From Bacteroidales bacterium UBA1237 (GTDB lineage: Bacteria; Bacteroidota; Bacteroidia; Bacteroidales; UBA932), in NCBI GenBank assembly GCA_002308935.1, contig DBWN01000098.1, forward strand, positions 1 to 14,817: a stretch of 14,817 nt of DNA, written 5' to 3'. Below the pieces are notes generated by a model that was given only the letters and a program-made list of their open reading frames with translations, made no database searches and was not told the origin of the DNA. Below, piece after piece: positions 7,116-14,420 of the stretch. The translations under genes and the position numbers were made by a program. How positions within the stretch are numbered: position 1 is the stretch's first letter; each line of letters opens with the position of its first letter.

Positions 7116-8119
7116 TAGTAGCAGTAGTAGGTGTGACCGGACTTGTCGGTCAAAGAATGATGCAGGTCCTCGAGGAGAGGAATTTCCCTGTAACTGAATT
7201 CCTGCCTGTGGCCTCAGAGAGGTCAGTTGGCAAGAAGGTCGTATTTGCTGGTAAGGAGTATGTGGTTATCGGTGCTGATGAAGCCATCGCCCGCAAACCT
7301 GAACTTGCGATCTTTTCCGCAGGAGCCGGAGCTTCCAAGGAGCTCGCTCCCAAATTCGCGGCGGTAGGCTGCCGTGTGGTTGACAACTCCTCCTATTGGA
7401 GAATGGATCCTGACAAGAAACTTGTCATCCCTGAAATCAATCCCGATGTGCTTACTCCCGATGATTACATTATCGCCAACCCCAACTGCTCTACAATCCA
7501 GATGCTGCTTCCTCTTGCGCCTCTTCACAAGAAGTACCATATCAAGAGGATCGTGGTGTCCACATATCAGAGCGTGACCGGTTCGGGAAACAAGGCGGTC
7601 GCCCAGATGGATGCAGAAAGGTCCGGAAAGAAGTGGGGTGAATATCCTGCGTTCTATCCTCATCCGATTGACGAAAACATCATCCCCCACATTGACTCCT
7701 TCCTTGATAACGGTTATACGAAAGAGGAGATGAAGATGGTCAATGAGACTCACAAGATCCTCAGGGATCCCACTATCGGAGTCTCTCCGACTACCGCCAG
7801 GGTTCCTGTCATCGGTGGACACTCCGAGTCAATCAATCTTGAATTCGAGAAAGAGTTCACACTTGAAGAAATCTGGTCGATCTGGCAGGGAACCAGTGGT
7901 GTTACCGTGCAGGATGATCCGGCGAACAATGTTTATCCGATGCCTCTTTTCGCCCTCGGTAAAGATGATGTCTTCGTAGGAAGGCTTCGCCGTGACCCTT
8001 CCGTACCCAACGGAATCAATTTCTGGTGCGTTTCGGACAACATCCGCAAGGGTGCTGCAACCAATGCCGTCCAGATTGCGGAATTGCTTGTCGAAAAGGG
8101 ATTCCTTCCCAGGTACTAG
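7112..8119 (+). CDS. asd: Aspartate-semialdehyde dehydrogenase
   Basis: The 335-residue enzyme reduces aspartyl phosphate to aspartate semialdehyde with NADPH, the step between the two activities of ThrA. It shows the N-terminal nucleotide-binding motif G-V-T-G-L-V-G (7-13). The active-site cysteine is Cys126 in N-P-N-C-S-T, followed by S-T-Y-Q-S-V-T-G-S-G, a substrate arginine region T-T-A-R-V-P (227-232) and the catalytic histidine His237 in G-G-H-S-E. The length is normal for the bacterial family. It overlaps thrA by 4 nt and is the last gene of the metX-thrA-asd unit. Its product also feeds lysine and diaminopimelate synthesis, so expressing it from a methionine/threonine-type operon ties all aspartate-derived amino acids together. 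A hairpin shared with the opposing operon follows. Confidence 0.95.
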   Translation: MIVAVVGVTGLVGQRMMQVLEERNFPVTEFLPVASERSVGKKVVFAGKEYVVIGADEAIARKPELAIFSAGAGASKELAPKFAAVGCRVVDNSSYWRMDPDKKLVIPEINPDVLTPDDYIIANPNCSTIQMLLPLAPLHKKYHIKRIVVSTYQSVTGSGNKAVAQMDAERSGKKWGEYPAFYPHPIDENIIPHIDSFLDNGYTKEEMKMVNETHKILRDPTIGVSPTTARVPVIGGHSESINLEFEKEFTLEEIWSIWQGTSGVTVQDDPANNVYPMPLFALGKDDVFVGRLRRDPSVPNGINFWCVSDNIRKGAATNAVQIAELLVEKGFLPRY

Positions 8120-8143
8120 GAACTAGGAAATCGCAGATGAATC

Positions 8144-8173
8144 AAGGGGAGACTGGTTGTCCAGCCTCCCCTT
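8144..8173. terminator. Bidirectional hairpin between convergent operons
   Basis: AAGGGGAG-a-CTGG (8144-8156) pairs with CCAG-c-CTCCCCTT (8161-8173) around loop TTGT, giving a 12-bp stem with one internal mismatch. It lies between the asd stop and the stop of the opposing DUF456 gene. There is no strong T-run on either side, so it may act as a weak terminator or as an mRNA 3' end stabiliser for both transcripts. Confidence 0.6.
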
Positions 8174-8194
8174 GTCAGATTATTCCTCCAGAAT

Positions 8195-8668
8195 CTAGAT
8201 GTACGCTATTATGTAGTACAGCATGAGTCCTGAAGCGATAAGTTTTATTCCTGTGCCGAACATGAAGCCGAGGAATGCTCCTAAAGCTGATTTCACAGAA
8301 GAGACCGTATCTTTTCCGGCGAAAAGGAGTTCGGCTCCGAATGCTCCGAGCAGGGAGCCGACAATGATTCCGACAGGTGGCACTATCATCCCTATGAACA
8401 GTCCTGCGATAGCACCTCTTGCGGCATATTTGCTTCCTCCGGTGATTTTTGTGAACCAGGCGGGGACCACGTAGTCGACAAGAGTGACGAGAGTGGTTAT
8501 TACCAGCCAGAAGATGAGGAATTTCGTGCTCATCGGATCACCTCCTTTATAGAACATTATAAGGAGCCCGACCCAGCTGAGGGGAGGTCCTGGCAGGCCG
8601 GGAACGACACTGCCGACTATACCGACCAGACCGAGTATGACCGCCACGACTATGAGGAAGGTGTCCAT
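8195..8668 (-). CDS. DUF456 family membrane protein
   Basis: The 157-residue protein is almost wholly hydrophobic, with about four membrane-spanning stretches (near 3-40, 48-72, 84-117 and 126-156). The glycine/proline-rich N-terminal motif V-V-P-G-L-P-G-P-P-L-S-W-V-G-L (21-35) and Y-A-A-R-G-A-I-A-G-L-F-I-G (81-93) with G-A-F-G-A-E-L (108-114) are the conserved blocks of DUF456. No function is established for the family. It is the last gene of the minus-strand cluster, 12 nt after the aminopeptidase, so it is probably cotranscribed. No signal peptide is needed for a protein of this type; the first helix begins at residue 3. Confidence 0.85.
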   Translation of the reverse strand: MDTFLIVVAVILGLVGIVGSVVPGLPGPPLSWVGLLIMFYKGGDPMSTKFLIFWLVITTLVTLVDYVVPAWFTKITGGSKYAARGAIAGLFIGMIVPPVGIIVGSLLGAFGAELLFAGKDTVSSVKSALGAFLGFMFGTGIKLIASGLMLYYIIAYI

Positions 8669-8680
8669 TCTCTTCTAGCC

Positions 8681-10114
8681 TTATTTCGCCATTGCGGCTT
8701 CGACTTCGTCAGGGGTGATCGGCAGGCGTTTGGGACCGGTCCGTCTCGCTCCGTCGGCTGTGACGAGTACGTCATCCTCAAGGCGGATTCCGCCGAAGTC
8801 GTAGTAACTTTCAAGGCGTGCGAAGTTCACGAAGTCTTTACCAGTACCCTCTCTCTTCCATTGTTCGATAAGAGCCGGAATGAAATAAATTCCGGGTTCA
8901 TCGGTGATGACGTTGCCGGGGACGAGTTTTCTTGCCATTCGCAGACTTCCGAGTCCGAGTTGTCTGGCTCTGGTCTGGTCAGGGTCGTAACCGACGAGAT
9001 TCTCTCCCAAATCTTCCATGTCATGGACGTCAAGACCCATGTTGTGACCGAGTCCGTGGGGCTGGAAAAGACCGGCTATGCCCTGCGCTACCATTTCATC
9101 GAGGTCTCCATGCACCAGACCGAGGCCGGAAAGTCCCTCGAGCATCTTCCTTGCAGTCGCGAGATGCACGTCCCTGTATGCTGTTCCCGGTTTCACGAGA
9201 GAGAATGCGTGGTTGTTGCAGTCGCACACAATCTGGTAGATGTCCCTTTGCTTTGGAGTGAACTTCCCGCTTGTAGGATATGTTCTGGTGAAGTCGGAAG
9301 CGTAGTGGAGATTGTTCTCAGCTCCAGCGTCTATTACCATGAGCTTTCCGGGTTCGATGATCTTGTCGTGGAGGTGGTTGTGAAGAGTCTCACCATGTTG
9401 GGTGAGAATTGTAGGGAAAGACACACCCCATCCTTTCGAGAGGGTCACCGCTTCCATTTTTCCTACTATTTCCTGCTCGATAATCCCAGGGATTATGCTG
9501 TCCCTTCCTACAGAGTGCATCTCATATCCGAGGGCGCAGGCATCGTCTATCGCGTCAATCTCACATTGCTCTTTGACCAGACGCATCGATATGACAGCCT
9601 TGACAAGCTCTTCTGAGGCATGATGCCCTTCATCTGGAGCTACAGTGCATACCTCGTCGAAAGTGCATCTTGTCAGCATAGAGAGTTTCATTGTGTTGAA
9701 GTATCTCGAGGGAGGGAGAAAATGGATCCGCCTTCCTTGTGAGATGGCCTTCGCTACAACTGAGTCTACTGCCTTGTATGGAGCGCTGGAGGTAATCCCG
9801 ACACTTTCCGCTTTGGACTGGACCGTAGGTTGGGGGCCCATCCAGATGATGTCATCAATCTCCACATCGTCAGCGAAGATTGTCTGCTCACCGCTGTCAA
9901 AGTCAATCACCGCTGCGTATCTGGGATCGTCCAGGCCGAAGAAATACAGCCACGACGAATCTTGCCTCCATTTGTAGCAATTGTCCTTGTATTGTGCAGG
10001 AGCTTCAACGTTTCCCACGAAAAGTGCGATACCGCGTTTGCCTTCCGGTGCTGTAAGGGCCATCTTTTCGCACAGGGTCCTGCGTCTGGCCACATAGATG
10101 CTTTTGTCGAACAT
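8681..10114 (-). CDS. pepP: Xaa-Pro aminopeptidase (M24B, aminopeptidase P type)
   Basis: The 477-residue metallopeptidase removes an N-terminal residue preceding proline and is expected in the cytoplasm. Residues 1-165 are the aminopeptidase P N-terminal domain (S-S-W-L-Y-F-F-G-L, 53-61). Residues from about 175 form the pita-bread catalytic domain. All five dinuclear metal ligands are visible: Asp262 (V-I-D-A-G-A-E), Asp274 (S-D-F-T-R-T-Y-P), His357 (H-G-L-G-H-N-M-G-L-D-V-H-D), Glu406 (T-D-E-P-G-I-Y-F) and Glu446 (G-G-I-R-L-E-D-D). His353 in H-G-L-G-H is also kept. It is somewhat longer than E. coli PepP (441), partly from an insertion near 375-425. It follows the thioredoxin-like gene by 50 nt. 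Confidence 0.93.
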   Translation of the reverse strand: MFDKSIYVARRRTLCEKMALTAPEGKRGIALFVGNVEAPAQYKDNCYKWRQDSSWLYFFGLDDPRYAAVIDFDSGEQTIFADDVEIDDIIWMGPQPTVQSKAESVGITSSAPYKAVDSVVAKAISQGRRIHFLPPSRYFNTMKLSMLTRCTFDEVCTVAPDEGHHASEELVKAVISMRLVKEQCEIDAIDDACALGYEMHSVGRDSIIPGIIEQEIVGKMEAVTLSKGWGVSFPTILTQHGETLHNHLHDKIIEPGKLMVIDAGAENNLHYASDFTRTYPTSGKFTPKQRDIYQIVCDCNNHAFSLVKPGTAYRDVHLATARKMLEGLSGLGLVHGDLDEMVAQGIAGLFQPHGLGHNMGLDVHDMEDLGENLVGYDPDQTRARQLGLGSLRMARKLVPGNVITDEPGIYFIPALIEQWKREGTGKDFVNFARLESYYDFGGIRLEDDVLVTADGARRTGPKRLPITPDEVEAAMAK

Positions 10115-10164
10115 GATCTGGTTTGTTGATTGAAACTGATTATATGATTGTCCGTTCTGTCTTA

Positions 10165-10590
10165 TTATTTGAAAGCGGATGAGAGGAACTTCAGGAATTG
10201 TTCTGCAGAAGTCCCCCCTGTCAGTGCTTTGACCACCTTCCCGTTTTTGTCAAGTATGCAGAAATATGGTATGGCGTTTTCAAACCCGACTTCAGTGAAA
10301 CCGGGGGCGAGTTCCTTTCCTTCCTTGGTGTCGACGTCGAGCAAAACGACATTCATCTTTCCGAGAGCTTCCTCGACGTCCTTTTCCTTCATCACCTGCT
10401 TTTTCATAGTGTTGCAAGGAGGGCACCAGGATGCAGTCAGCATCACGAGTGTAGGCTTCTCAGAGTCGGTGACATATGTTTGAGGGAGGAACTTTCCGTC
10501 ATATCCTTTGTTCTGGGCGTTGACCTTTGAGGGGAAAATGATGGTCAGGAATGCGGCGATGACCGCTATCAAAGTCAAAGAACGTCTCAT
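10165..10590 (-). CDS. Secreted thioredoxin-like protein (WCPPC)
   Basis: This 141-residue protein has an N-terminal signal peptide (MRRS, hydrophobic core to about 20, likely cleavage after V-N-A at 25). It is therefore a periplasmic thioredoxin-fold protein. The redox motif is W-C-P-P-C (55-59), and the cis-proline expected beside the active site is Pro108 in N-A-I-P-Y-F. The shape, V-M-L-T-A-S-W-C-P-P-C-N-T-M-K-K, resembles DsbD-gamma or thioredoxin_7-type thiol reductases rather than cytoplasmic TrxA, so reducing or disulfide-handling activity in the periplasm is inferred. No lipobox cysteine is present. It starts 1 nt after the nhaA stop codon, so the two are almost certainly cotranscribed. 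Its partner is unknown. Confidence 0.85.
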   Translation of the reverse strand: MRRSLTLIAVIAAFLTIIFPSKVNAQNKGYDGKFLPQTYVTDSEKPTLVMLTASWCPPCNTMKKQVMKEKDVEEALGKMNVVLLDVDTKEGKELAPGFTEVGFENAIPYFCILDKNGKVVKALTGGTSAEQFLKFLSSAFK

Positions 10591-10591
10591 A

Positions 10592-11998
10592 TTATTCGGA
10601 CTGTTTGATTGTTTTGTGGAACATGTTGATCAAGAGGCTGCCAAGGATACCTGAGCAGAGAGATCCGAGCAGGATGGCTATCTTGCCCATGTCGCGCAGT
10701 TGTGCCATGATCTCGGGAGACTGGTCAGAGAATGACAGGGTGTCCACGAATATTGACATCGTGAATCCAATACCGCCAAGGCAGGCGACTGCGAAGAGCA
10801 TTTTCCAATTGGAGCCTTCGGGCATCGAACCGACCTTTGACTTCACAGCAAGGAAGCTTGCCAATGTGATTCCGATAGGTTTTCCGAGCAGCAGGCCGAG
10901 GAAGATGCCGAGGCTTACGCTGCCCATGCCGGGAGCGAAGCGGAAAATGTTGAAGTAAGAAGGGTCGGTGATTTCGACACCGGCATTTGCGAGGGCGAAG
11001 ACGGGCATGATCAAGAAATTCACCCAAGGGCTCAGGTTGTGCTCCAGACGGTAGCTAAGTCCTATGCAGTTCTTGGAAGTCTTGCTCAATTGCCTCAAGA
11101 AATGTCTCTGGGGCCCGTTGGGGAAAGGTACTCCTTCAAGATTGTCGTATTCCTCAAGTTTTGATCTGAAATAATCCCTCTTCCGATAATAGTATTCTTT
11201 GGTGAAACGGGGTTTCATGGGAACGAGGAAGGCCATTACGACTCCCGACATGGTAGCGTGGATACCTGCGTAATAGAAGAGTATCCACACTCCAATCGCA
11301 GGAATGAAATAGAACCATTCCCTCTTCTCTCCGACCTTGTTCATCAGTAGGATCAGGCATATCAGTATGAATGCGAATCCGAGCAGCAGGAAATTGATCT
11401 TTCCTCCGTAGAACAAGGCTACCACCAGAATCGCGACAAGGTCGTCAGCGATGGCCAAAGCGGTAAGGAACACTTTCAGTGACACAGGAACTTTGTTTCC
11501 CAAGACGGACAAGATGCCGACGGCGAAAGCTATATCCGTAGCTGTAGGGATACCCCATCCGGAAGATGCGGCGGAGCCATGGTTCACGACAGTGTAAATG
11601 GCTGCCGGCATCAGGACTCCTCCTAACGCAGCGATTACGGGCATGATGGCTTTCTTGGGAGAACTCAGCTCACCATGTGCTATTTCCCTTTTGATCTCCA
11701 GACCTACCGTGAAGAAGAAAACCGTCATCAGAATGTCGTTGATGAACTTCTCCACCGTCATGCCGTGCGGGAACATGAAGCCTTTGCCTTCGGGGAAAAG
11801 CACGCTTATTCCGAGATCCGTTTCAAGTATGCTGTGGTACAGGTCCTTGGTGAAAGGGAGATTCGCAAGCAGCATGGCTATGACCACGCATACCAGCAGG
11901 ACCACACCCTGTGCCCAAGGTTTCTTTATGAATCTTTTGTTGGACTTCTCGAAGCTTATTACGCTTCTTGTCCATGAATAATAAGGTATCAGTTTCAT
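10592..11998 (-). CDS. nhaA: Na+/H+ antiporter NhaA
   Basis: The 468-residue inner-membrane antiporter exchanges sodium for protons. It has the family's core motifs: F-F-F-T-V-G-L-E-I-K-R-E (94-105), P-T-A-T-D-I-A-F-A-V-G (151-161, with Asp155 matching E. coli Asp133) and A-I-A-D-D-L-V-A-I (182-190, with Asp185/Asp186 matching the ion-binding Asp163/Asp164). About 11-12 hydrophobic segments can be counted. It is about 80 residues longer than E. coli NhaA. Most of the extra length is a charged linker near the middle (R-F-T-K-E-Y-Y-Y-R-K-R, then a run to about residue 320), as in other Bacteroidota homologues. It starts 29 nt after the SAH hydrolase stop and is followed by the thioredoxin-like gene with 1 nt between. 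Confidence 0.95.
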   Translation of the reverse strand: MKLIPYYSWTRSVISFEKSNKRFIKKPWAQGVVLLVCVVIAMLLANLPFTKDLYHSILETDLGISVLFPEGKGFMFPHGMTVEKFINDILMTVFFFTVGLEIKREIAHGELSSPKKAIMPVIAALGGVLMPAAIYTVVNHGSAASSGWGIPTATDIAFAVGILSVLGNKVPVSLKVFLTALAIADDLVAILVVALFYGGKINFLLLGFAFILICLILLMNKVGEKREWFYFIPAIGVWILFYYAGIHATMSGVVMAFLVPMKPRFTKEYYYRKRDYFRSKLEEYDNLEGVPFPNGPQRHFLRQLSKTSKNCIGLSYRLEHNLSPWVNFLIMPVFALANAGVEITDPSYFNIFRFAPGMGSVSLGIFLGLLLGKPIGITLASFLAVKSKVGSMPEGSNWKMLFAVACLGGIGFTMSIFVDTLSFSDQSPEIMAQLRDMGKIAILLGSLCSGILGSLLINMFHKTIKQSE

Positions 11999-12027
11999 GC
12001 GAAGAATTATTCTGGTTGTTGTTGGTT

Positions 12028-13278
12028 TTATTCCCCGTACAGGTATTTGTGCTGGTCTTCAGTCAGGACATCTATGCTGATTCCCCAGTCGGCGAGTTTT
12101 CTTAAAGCTACTTCCTTGTCTATTGACTCCGGAACGTTGTGGCACATCATGCCCTTTTCCTTGGATAGTGAGGCTGTATTGTCCAGAAGGTATTTTGCCG
12201 ATAAGGCTTGGATGGCGAAAGACATGTCCATGATTTCAGCGGGATGCCCGTCACCGGCAGCAAGATTCACAAGCCTTCCTTCTGCGATCACGTATATCGT
12301 GCGCCCGTTTTCGAGGGTATAAGCCATTATGTTGTTGCGGGCTATTCTGCTTGATACTGCAACCTTCTTGAGTTCCGCCACCGCGACCTCAACATCAAAA
12401 TGCCCCGCATTGCAAAGGATAGCGCCTTCTTTCATCAGCGGGAAGTGTTCCGAAGTTATGACATTGTTGCACCCGGTCACTGTGATGAAGACGTCACCGA
12501 CCGAAGCAGCTTCTTTCATTGTCATCACCTTGAACCCGTCCATTACGGCTTCCATCGCTTTTATGGGGTCAACTTCTGTGATGATTACGCTGGCTCCTTG
12601 TCCTTTGGCTCTCATTGAGACTCCCTTACCGCACCATCCGTATCCGGCTACCACAACATTCTTCCCGGCTACGATGAGGTTGGTAGTGCGGTTTATTCCG
12701 TCCCATACTGACTGCCCGGTGCCGTACCTGTTGTCGAAAAAGTGTTTGCAAGCGGCATCGTTGACGAGCATCATGGGGAATCTCAGTTTACCGGCTTTGT
12801 CCATCGCCTGCAGACGAAGTATGCCCGTAGTAGTCTCCTCGCATCCTCCAATGACGTTGTCTATCAGTTGTGGATAGTTCTCGTGAATCATGTTCACCAG
12901 ATCACCGCCGTCGTCAATGATGATGTTCGGCCCGGCCTCAATGACTTTACGGATACCGCTTTCGTATTCTTCTGGAGTGGCTCCGTGGACAGCGAACACG
13001 TTTAGTCCATCATGGACCAAAGCGGCAGCGATGTCGTCTTGTGTGCTTAGAGGATTGCTGCCGGTTACGAACATCTCTGCTCCACCATGTGCCAGTACCT
13101 TGCAAAGGTATGCAGTCTTTGCTTCAAGATGAACTGACAAAGCGACTCTTTTGCCAGCGAATGGTTTGGTATCGGTGAACTCTTTCTCAAGACCTCTTAG
13201 AAGGGGCATGTGGTCTTTTACCCATTCTATTTTGACTTCTCCATCTCTCCAGAGTTCGGGATTGCGAATCTCACTCAT
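12028..13278 (-). CDS. ahcY: S-adenosyl-L-homocysteine hydrolase, short Thermotoga/archaeal-type
   Basis: The 416-residue enzyme splits S-adenosylhomocysteine into adenosine and homocysteine, closing the methyl cycle. Recognisable parts are His50 (S-V-H-L-E-A-K-T-A), S-T-Q-D-D (78-82), D-D-G-G-D (122-126), E-E-T-T-T-G (147-152) with the expected catalytic glutamate at 148, and Lys178 and Asp182 in N-D-A-A-C-K-H-F-F-D-N. The NAD site is G-Y-G-W-C-G-K-G (212-219), and G-H-F-D-V-E (292-297) with G-D-G-H-P-A-E follow. It lacks the roughly 40-residue insertion of the 430-480-residue eukaryotic/proteobacterial form and ends K-Y-L-Y-G-E rather than H-Y-R-Y, so it belongs to the short clade. Some archaeal members hydrolyse S-inosylhomocysteine instead, which remains an alternative. 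It opens the minus-strand cluster and is divergent from fabG. Confidence 0.85.
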   Translation of the reverse strand: MSEIRNPELWRDGEVKIEWVKDHMPLLRGLEKEFTDTKPFAGKRVALSVHLEAKTAYLCKVLAHGGAEMFVTGSNPLSTQDDIAAALVHDGLNVFAVHGATPEEYESGIRKVIEAGPNIIIDDGGDLVNMIHENYPQLIDNVIGGCEETTTGILRLQAMDKAGKLRFPMMLVNDAACKHFFDNRYGTGQSVWDGINRTTNLIVAGKNVVVAGYGWCGKGVSMRAKGQGASVIITEVDPIKAMEAVMDGFKVMTMKEAASVGDVFITVTGCNNVITSEHFPLMKEGAILCNAGHFDVEVAVAELKKVAVSSRIARNNIMAYTLENGRTIYVIAEGRLVNLAAGDGHPAEIMDMSFAIQALSAKYLLDNTASLSKEKGMMCHNVPESIDKEVALRKLADWGISIDVLTEDQHKYLYGE

Positions 13279-13324
13279 CTGTAATCAGTGTTAATAATCG
13301 GTATGAGAACTACTCTTCAAAATA

Positions 13325-13351
13325 CAAATTTAACAATAATTCGGCAGCAAA
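13325..13351 (-). promoter_or_regulatory. Candidate promoter of the ahcY cluster
   Basis: On the minus strand TAAATTTG (complement of 13325-13332) matches the -7 consensus, with TTTG (complement of 13348-13351) upstream. The 15-bp spacer is shorter than the usual 19-21, so this is a partial match. It would give a leader of about 40 nt. Confidence 0.4.
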
Positions 13352-13423
13352 CATCCTCTCACTTCCAGGATTGGTGATCATTCGCCACAGTTTCACCCCT
13401 TTCACCAAATTCTTCCGCAAAAG

Positions 13424-13455
13424 TTTGGAGGAAGTCTCCAGAAGGATTATTTTTG
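13424..13455 (+). promoter_or_regulatory. fabG promoter (TTTG-N20-TATTTTTG)
   Basis: TTTG (13424-13427) and TATTTTTG (13448-13455) are separated by 20 bp, a full match to the Bacteroidota consensus. Transcription should start near 13460, downstream of the longest possible fabG start at 13371. This supports the ATG at 13515. Confidence 0.7.
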
Positions 13456-13514
13456 CCGGACTTTGCGATTTAGCAGGTGAAAAACAGAAACAATTAAAAC
13501 ATAAATCAGATATT

Positions 13515-14261
13515 ATGGGACTTTTAGACGGAAAGGTAGCCATTGTTACCGGAGCTGCCAGAGGAATAGGTAAAGCCATTGCTCTCAAATTCGCATCAGA
13601 AGGCGCTGATGTCGCTTTCACCGATCTCGTTATCAACGAGGCTGCTGAAGAGACAGTAAAAGAGATAGAGGCTTTCGGACACAAAGTCAAGGCTTATGCA
13701 TCAAATGCTGCTGACTTCGAGCAGACTCATGAAGTGGTGAATCAGATACTTGCTGATTTCGGCAAGATAGATATCCTGGTCAACAATGCCGGTATAACAA
13801 AAGACGGCCTTATGCTTAAGATGTCAGAGGCTCAGTGGGACGCAGTCCTCAATGTGAACCTCAAGTCGGCATTCAACTTCATACATGCTTGCATTCCTTC
13901 AATGATGCGTCAGAAGAGCGGTTCCATCATCAACATGTCTTCTGTGGTCGGTGTACATGGAAATGCATCCCAGTGCAACTATTCCGCTTCAAAGGCAGGT
14001 CTCATCGCACTTGCCAAGAGCATCGGTCAGGAGATGGGCCGTAAAGGAATACGTGCCAATTCCATAGCTCCCGGATTCATTGATACTCCTATGACCCAGG
14101 CTCTTCCTGAGGATGTCCGTAAGCAGTGGATTGAAAAGATTCCTCTCCGCAGAGGCGGCACTGTTGAGGATATCGCCAATGTGGCAACATTCCTCGCTTC
14201 AGACATGTCCTCTTATGTCAGCGGAGAAGTCATTCAGGTTGACGGCGGAATGAATATGTAA
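13515..14261 (+). CDS. fabG: 3-oxoacyl-[acyl-carrier-protein] reductase
   Basis: The 248-residue short-chain dehydrogenase carries out the NADPH-dependent first reduction of fatty-acid elongation. It shows the cofactor motif T-G-A-A-R-G-I-G (12-19) and N-N-A-G (90-93). The catalytic tetrad is Asn115, Ser143, Tyr156 and Lys160 (Y-S-A-S-K), with P-G-F-I-D-T and the C-terminal S-G-E-V-I-Q-V-D-G-G-M-N-M. Length and motif order match E. coli FabG closely. The frame is open for 48 codons further upstream, but that stretch contains the promoter and does not resemble the family, so the start is placed at MGLLDGK. The gene is monocistronic, with its own promoter and a strong terminator. Other SDR functions cannot be fully excluded, but the T-R-G-I-G and V-D-G-G-M patterns favour FabG. 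Confidence 0.93.
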   Translation: MGLLDGKVAIVTGAARGIGKAIALKFASEGADVAFTDLVINEAAEETVKEIEAFGHKVKAYASNAADFEQTHEVVNQILADFGKIDILVNNAGITKDGLMLKMSEAQWDAVLNVNLKSAFNFIHACIPSMMRQKSGSIINMSSVVGVHGNASQCNYSASKAGLIALAKSIGQEMGRKGIRANSIAPGFIDTPMTQALPEDVRKQWIEKIPLRRGGTVEDIANVATFLASDMSSYVSGEVIQVDGGMNM

Positions 14262-14292
14262 TCGCTTGTCACCTTTGTGGCAGAATTATCGG

Positions 14293-14329
14293 ATCGTCTG
14301 TAGGAAACCGTTCTTGCAGACGATTTTTT
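14293..14329 (+). terminator. Rho-independent terminator of fabG
   Basis: ATCGTCTG (14293-14300) pairs perfectly with CAGACGAT (14317-14324). An inner AGGAA/TTCTT stem (14302-14306, 14311-14315) closes a 4-nt loop, and a T-run reaches 14329. Confidence 0.9.
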
Positions 14330-14379
14330 CATGCAGCAAAAGGAGAGACATTATCTGAGACGTCAATATTTGATGGGGA

Positions 14380-14411
14380 TTTGGGCAGATTGTGAAAACT
14401 TCGTAAATTTG
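14380..14411 (+). promoter_or_regulatory. Promoter of the split tRNA-Leu gene (TTTG-N20-TAAATTTG)
   Basis: TTTG (14380-14383), a 20-bp spacer and TAAATTTG (14404-14411) match the consensus fully. The predicted start near 14416 leaves only a few bases of 5' leader before the tRNA. Confidence 0.75.
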
Positions 14412-14420
14412 CACAAGAAT

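Noticed and set aside
8861..9616. 251-codon plus-strand frame opposite the aminopeptidase gene
   Set aside because: It is the complement of strongly conserved pepP codons, has no recognisable domain and no promoter; it is a shadow frame.
13371..13514. 48-codon N-terminal extension of fabG
   Set aside because: It contains the full-consensus promoter (13424-13455), does not resemble SDR proteins, and the family N-terminus begins exactly at the ATG at 13515.
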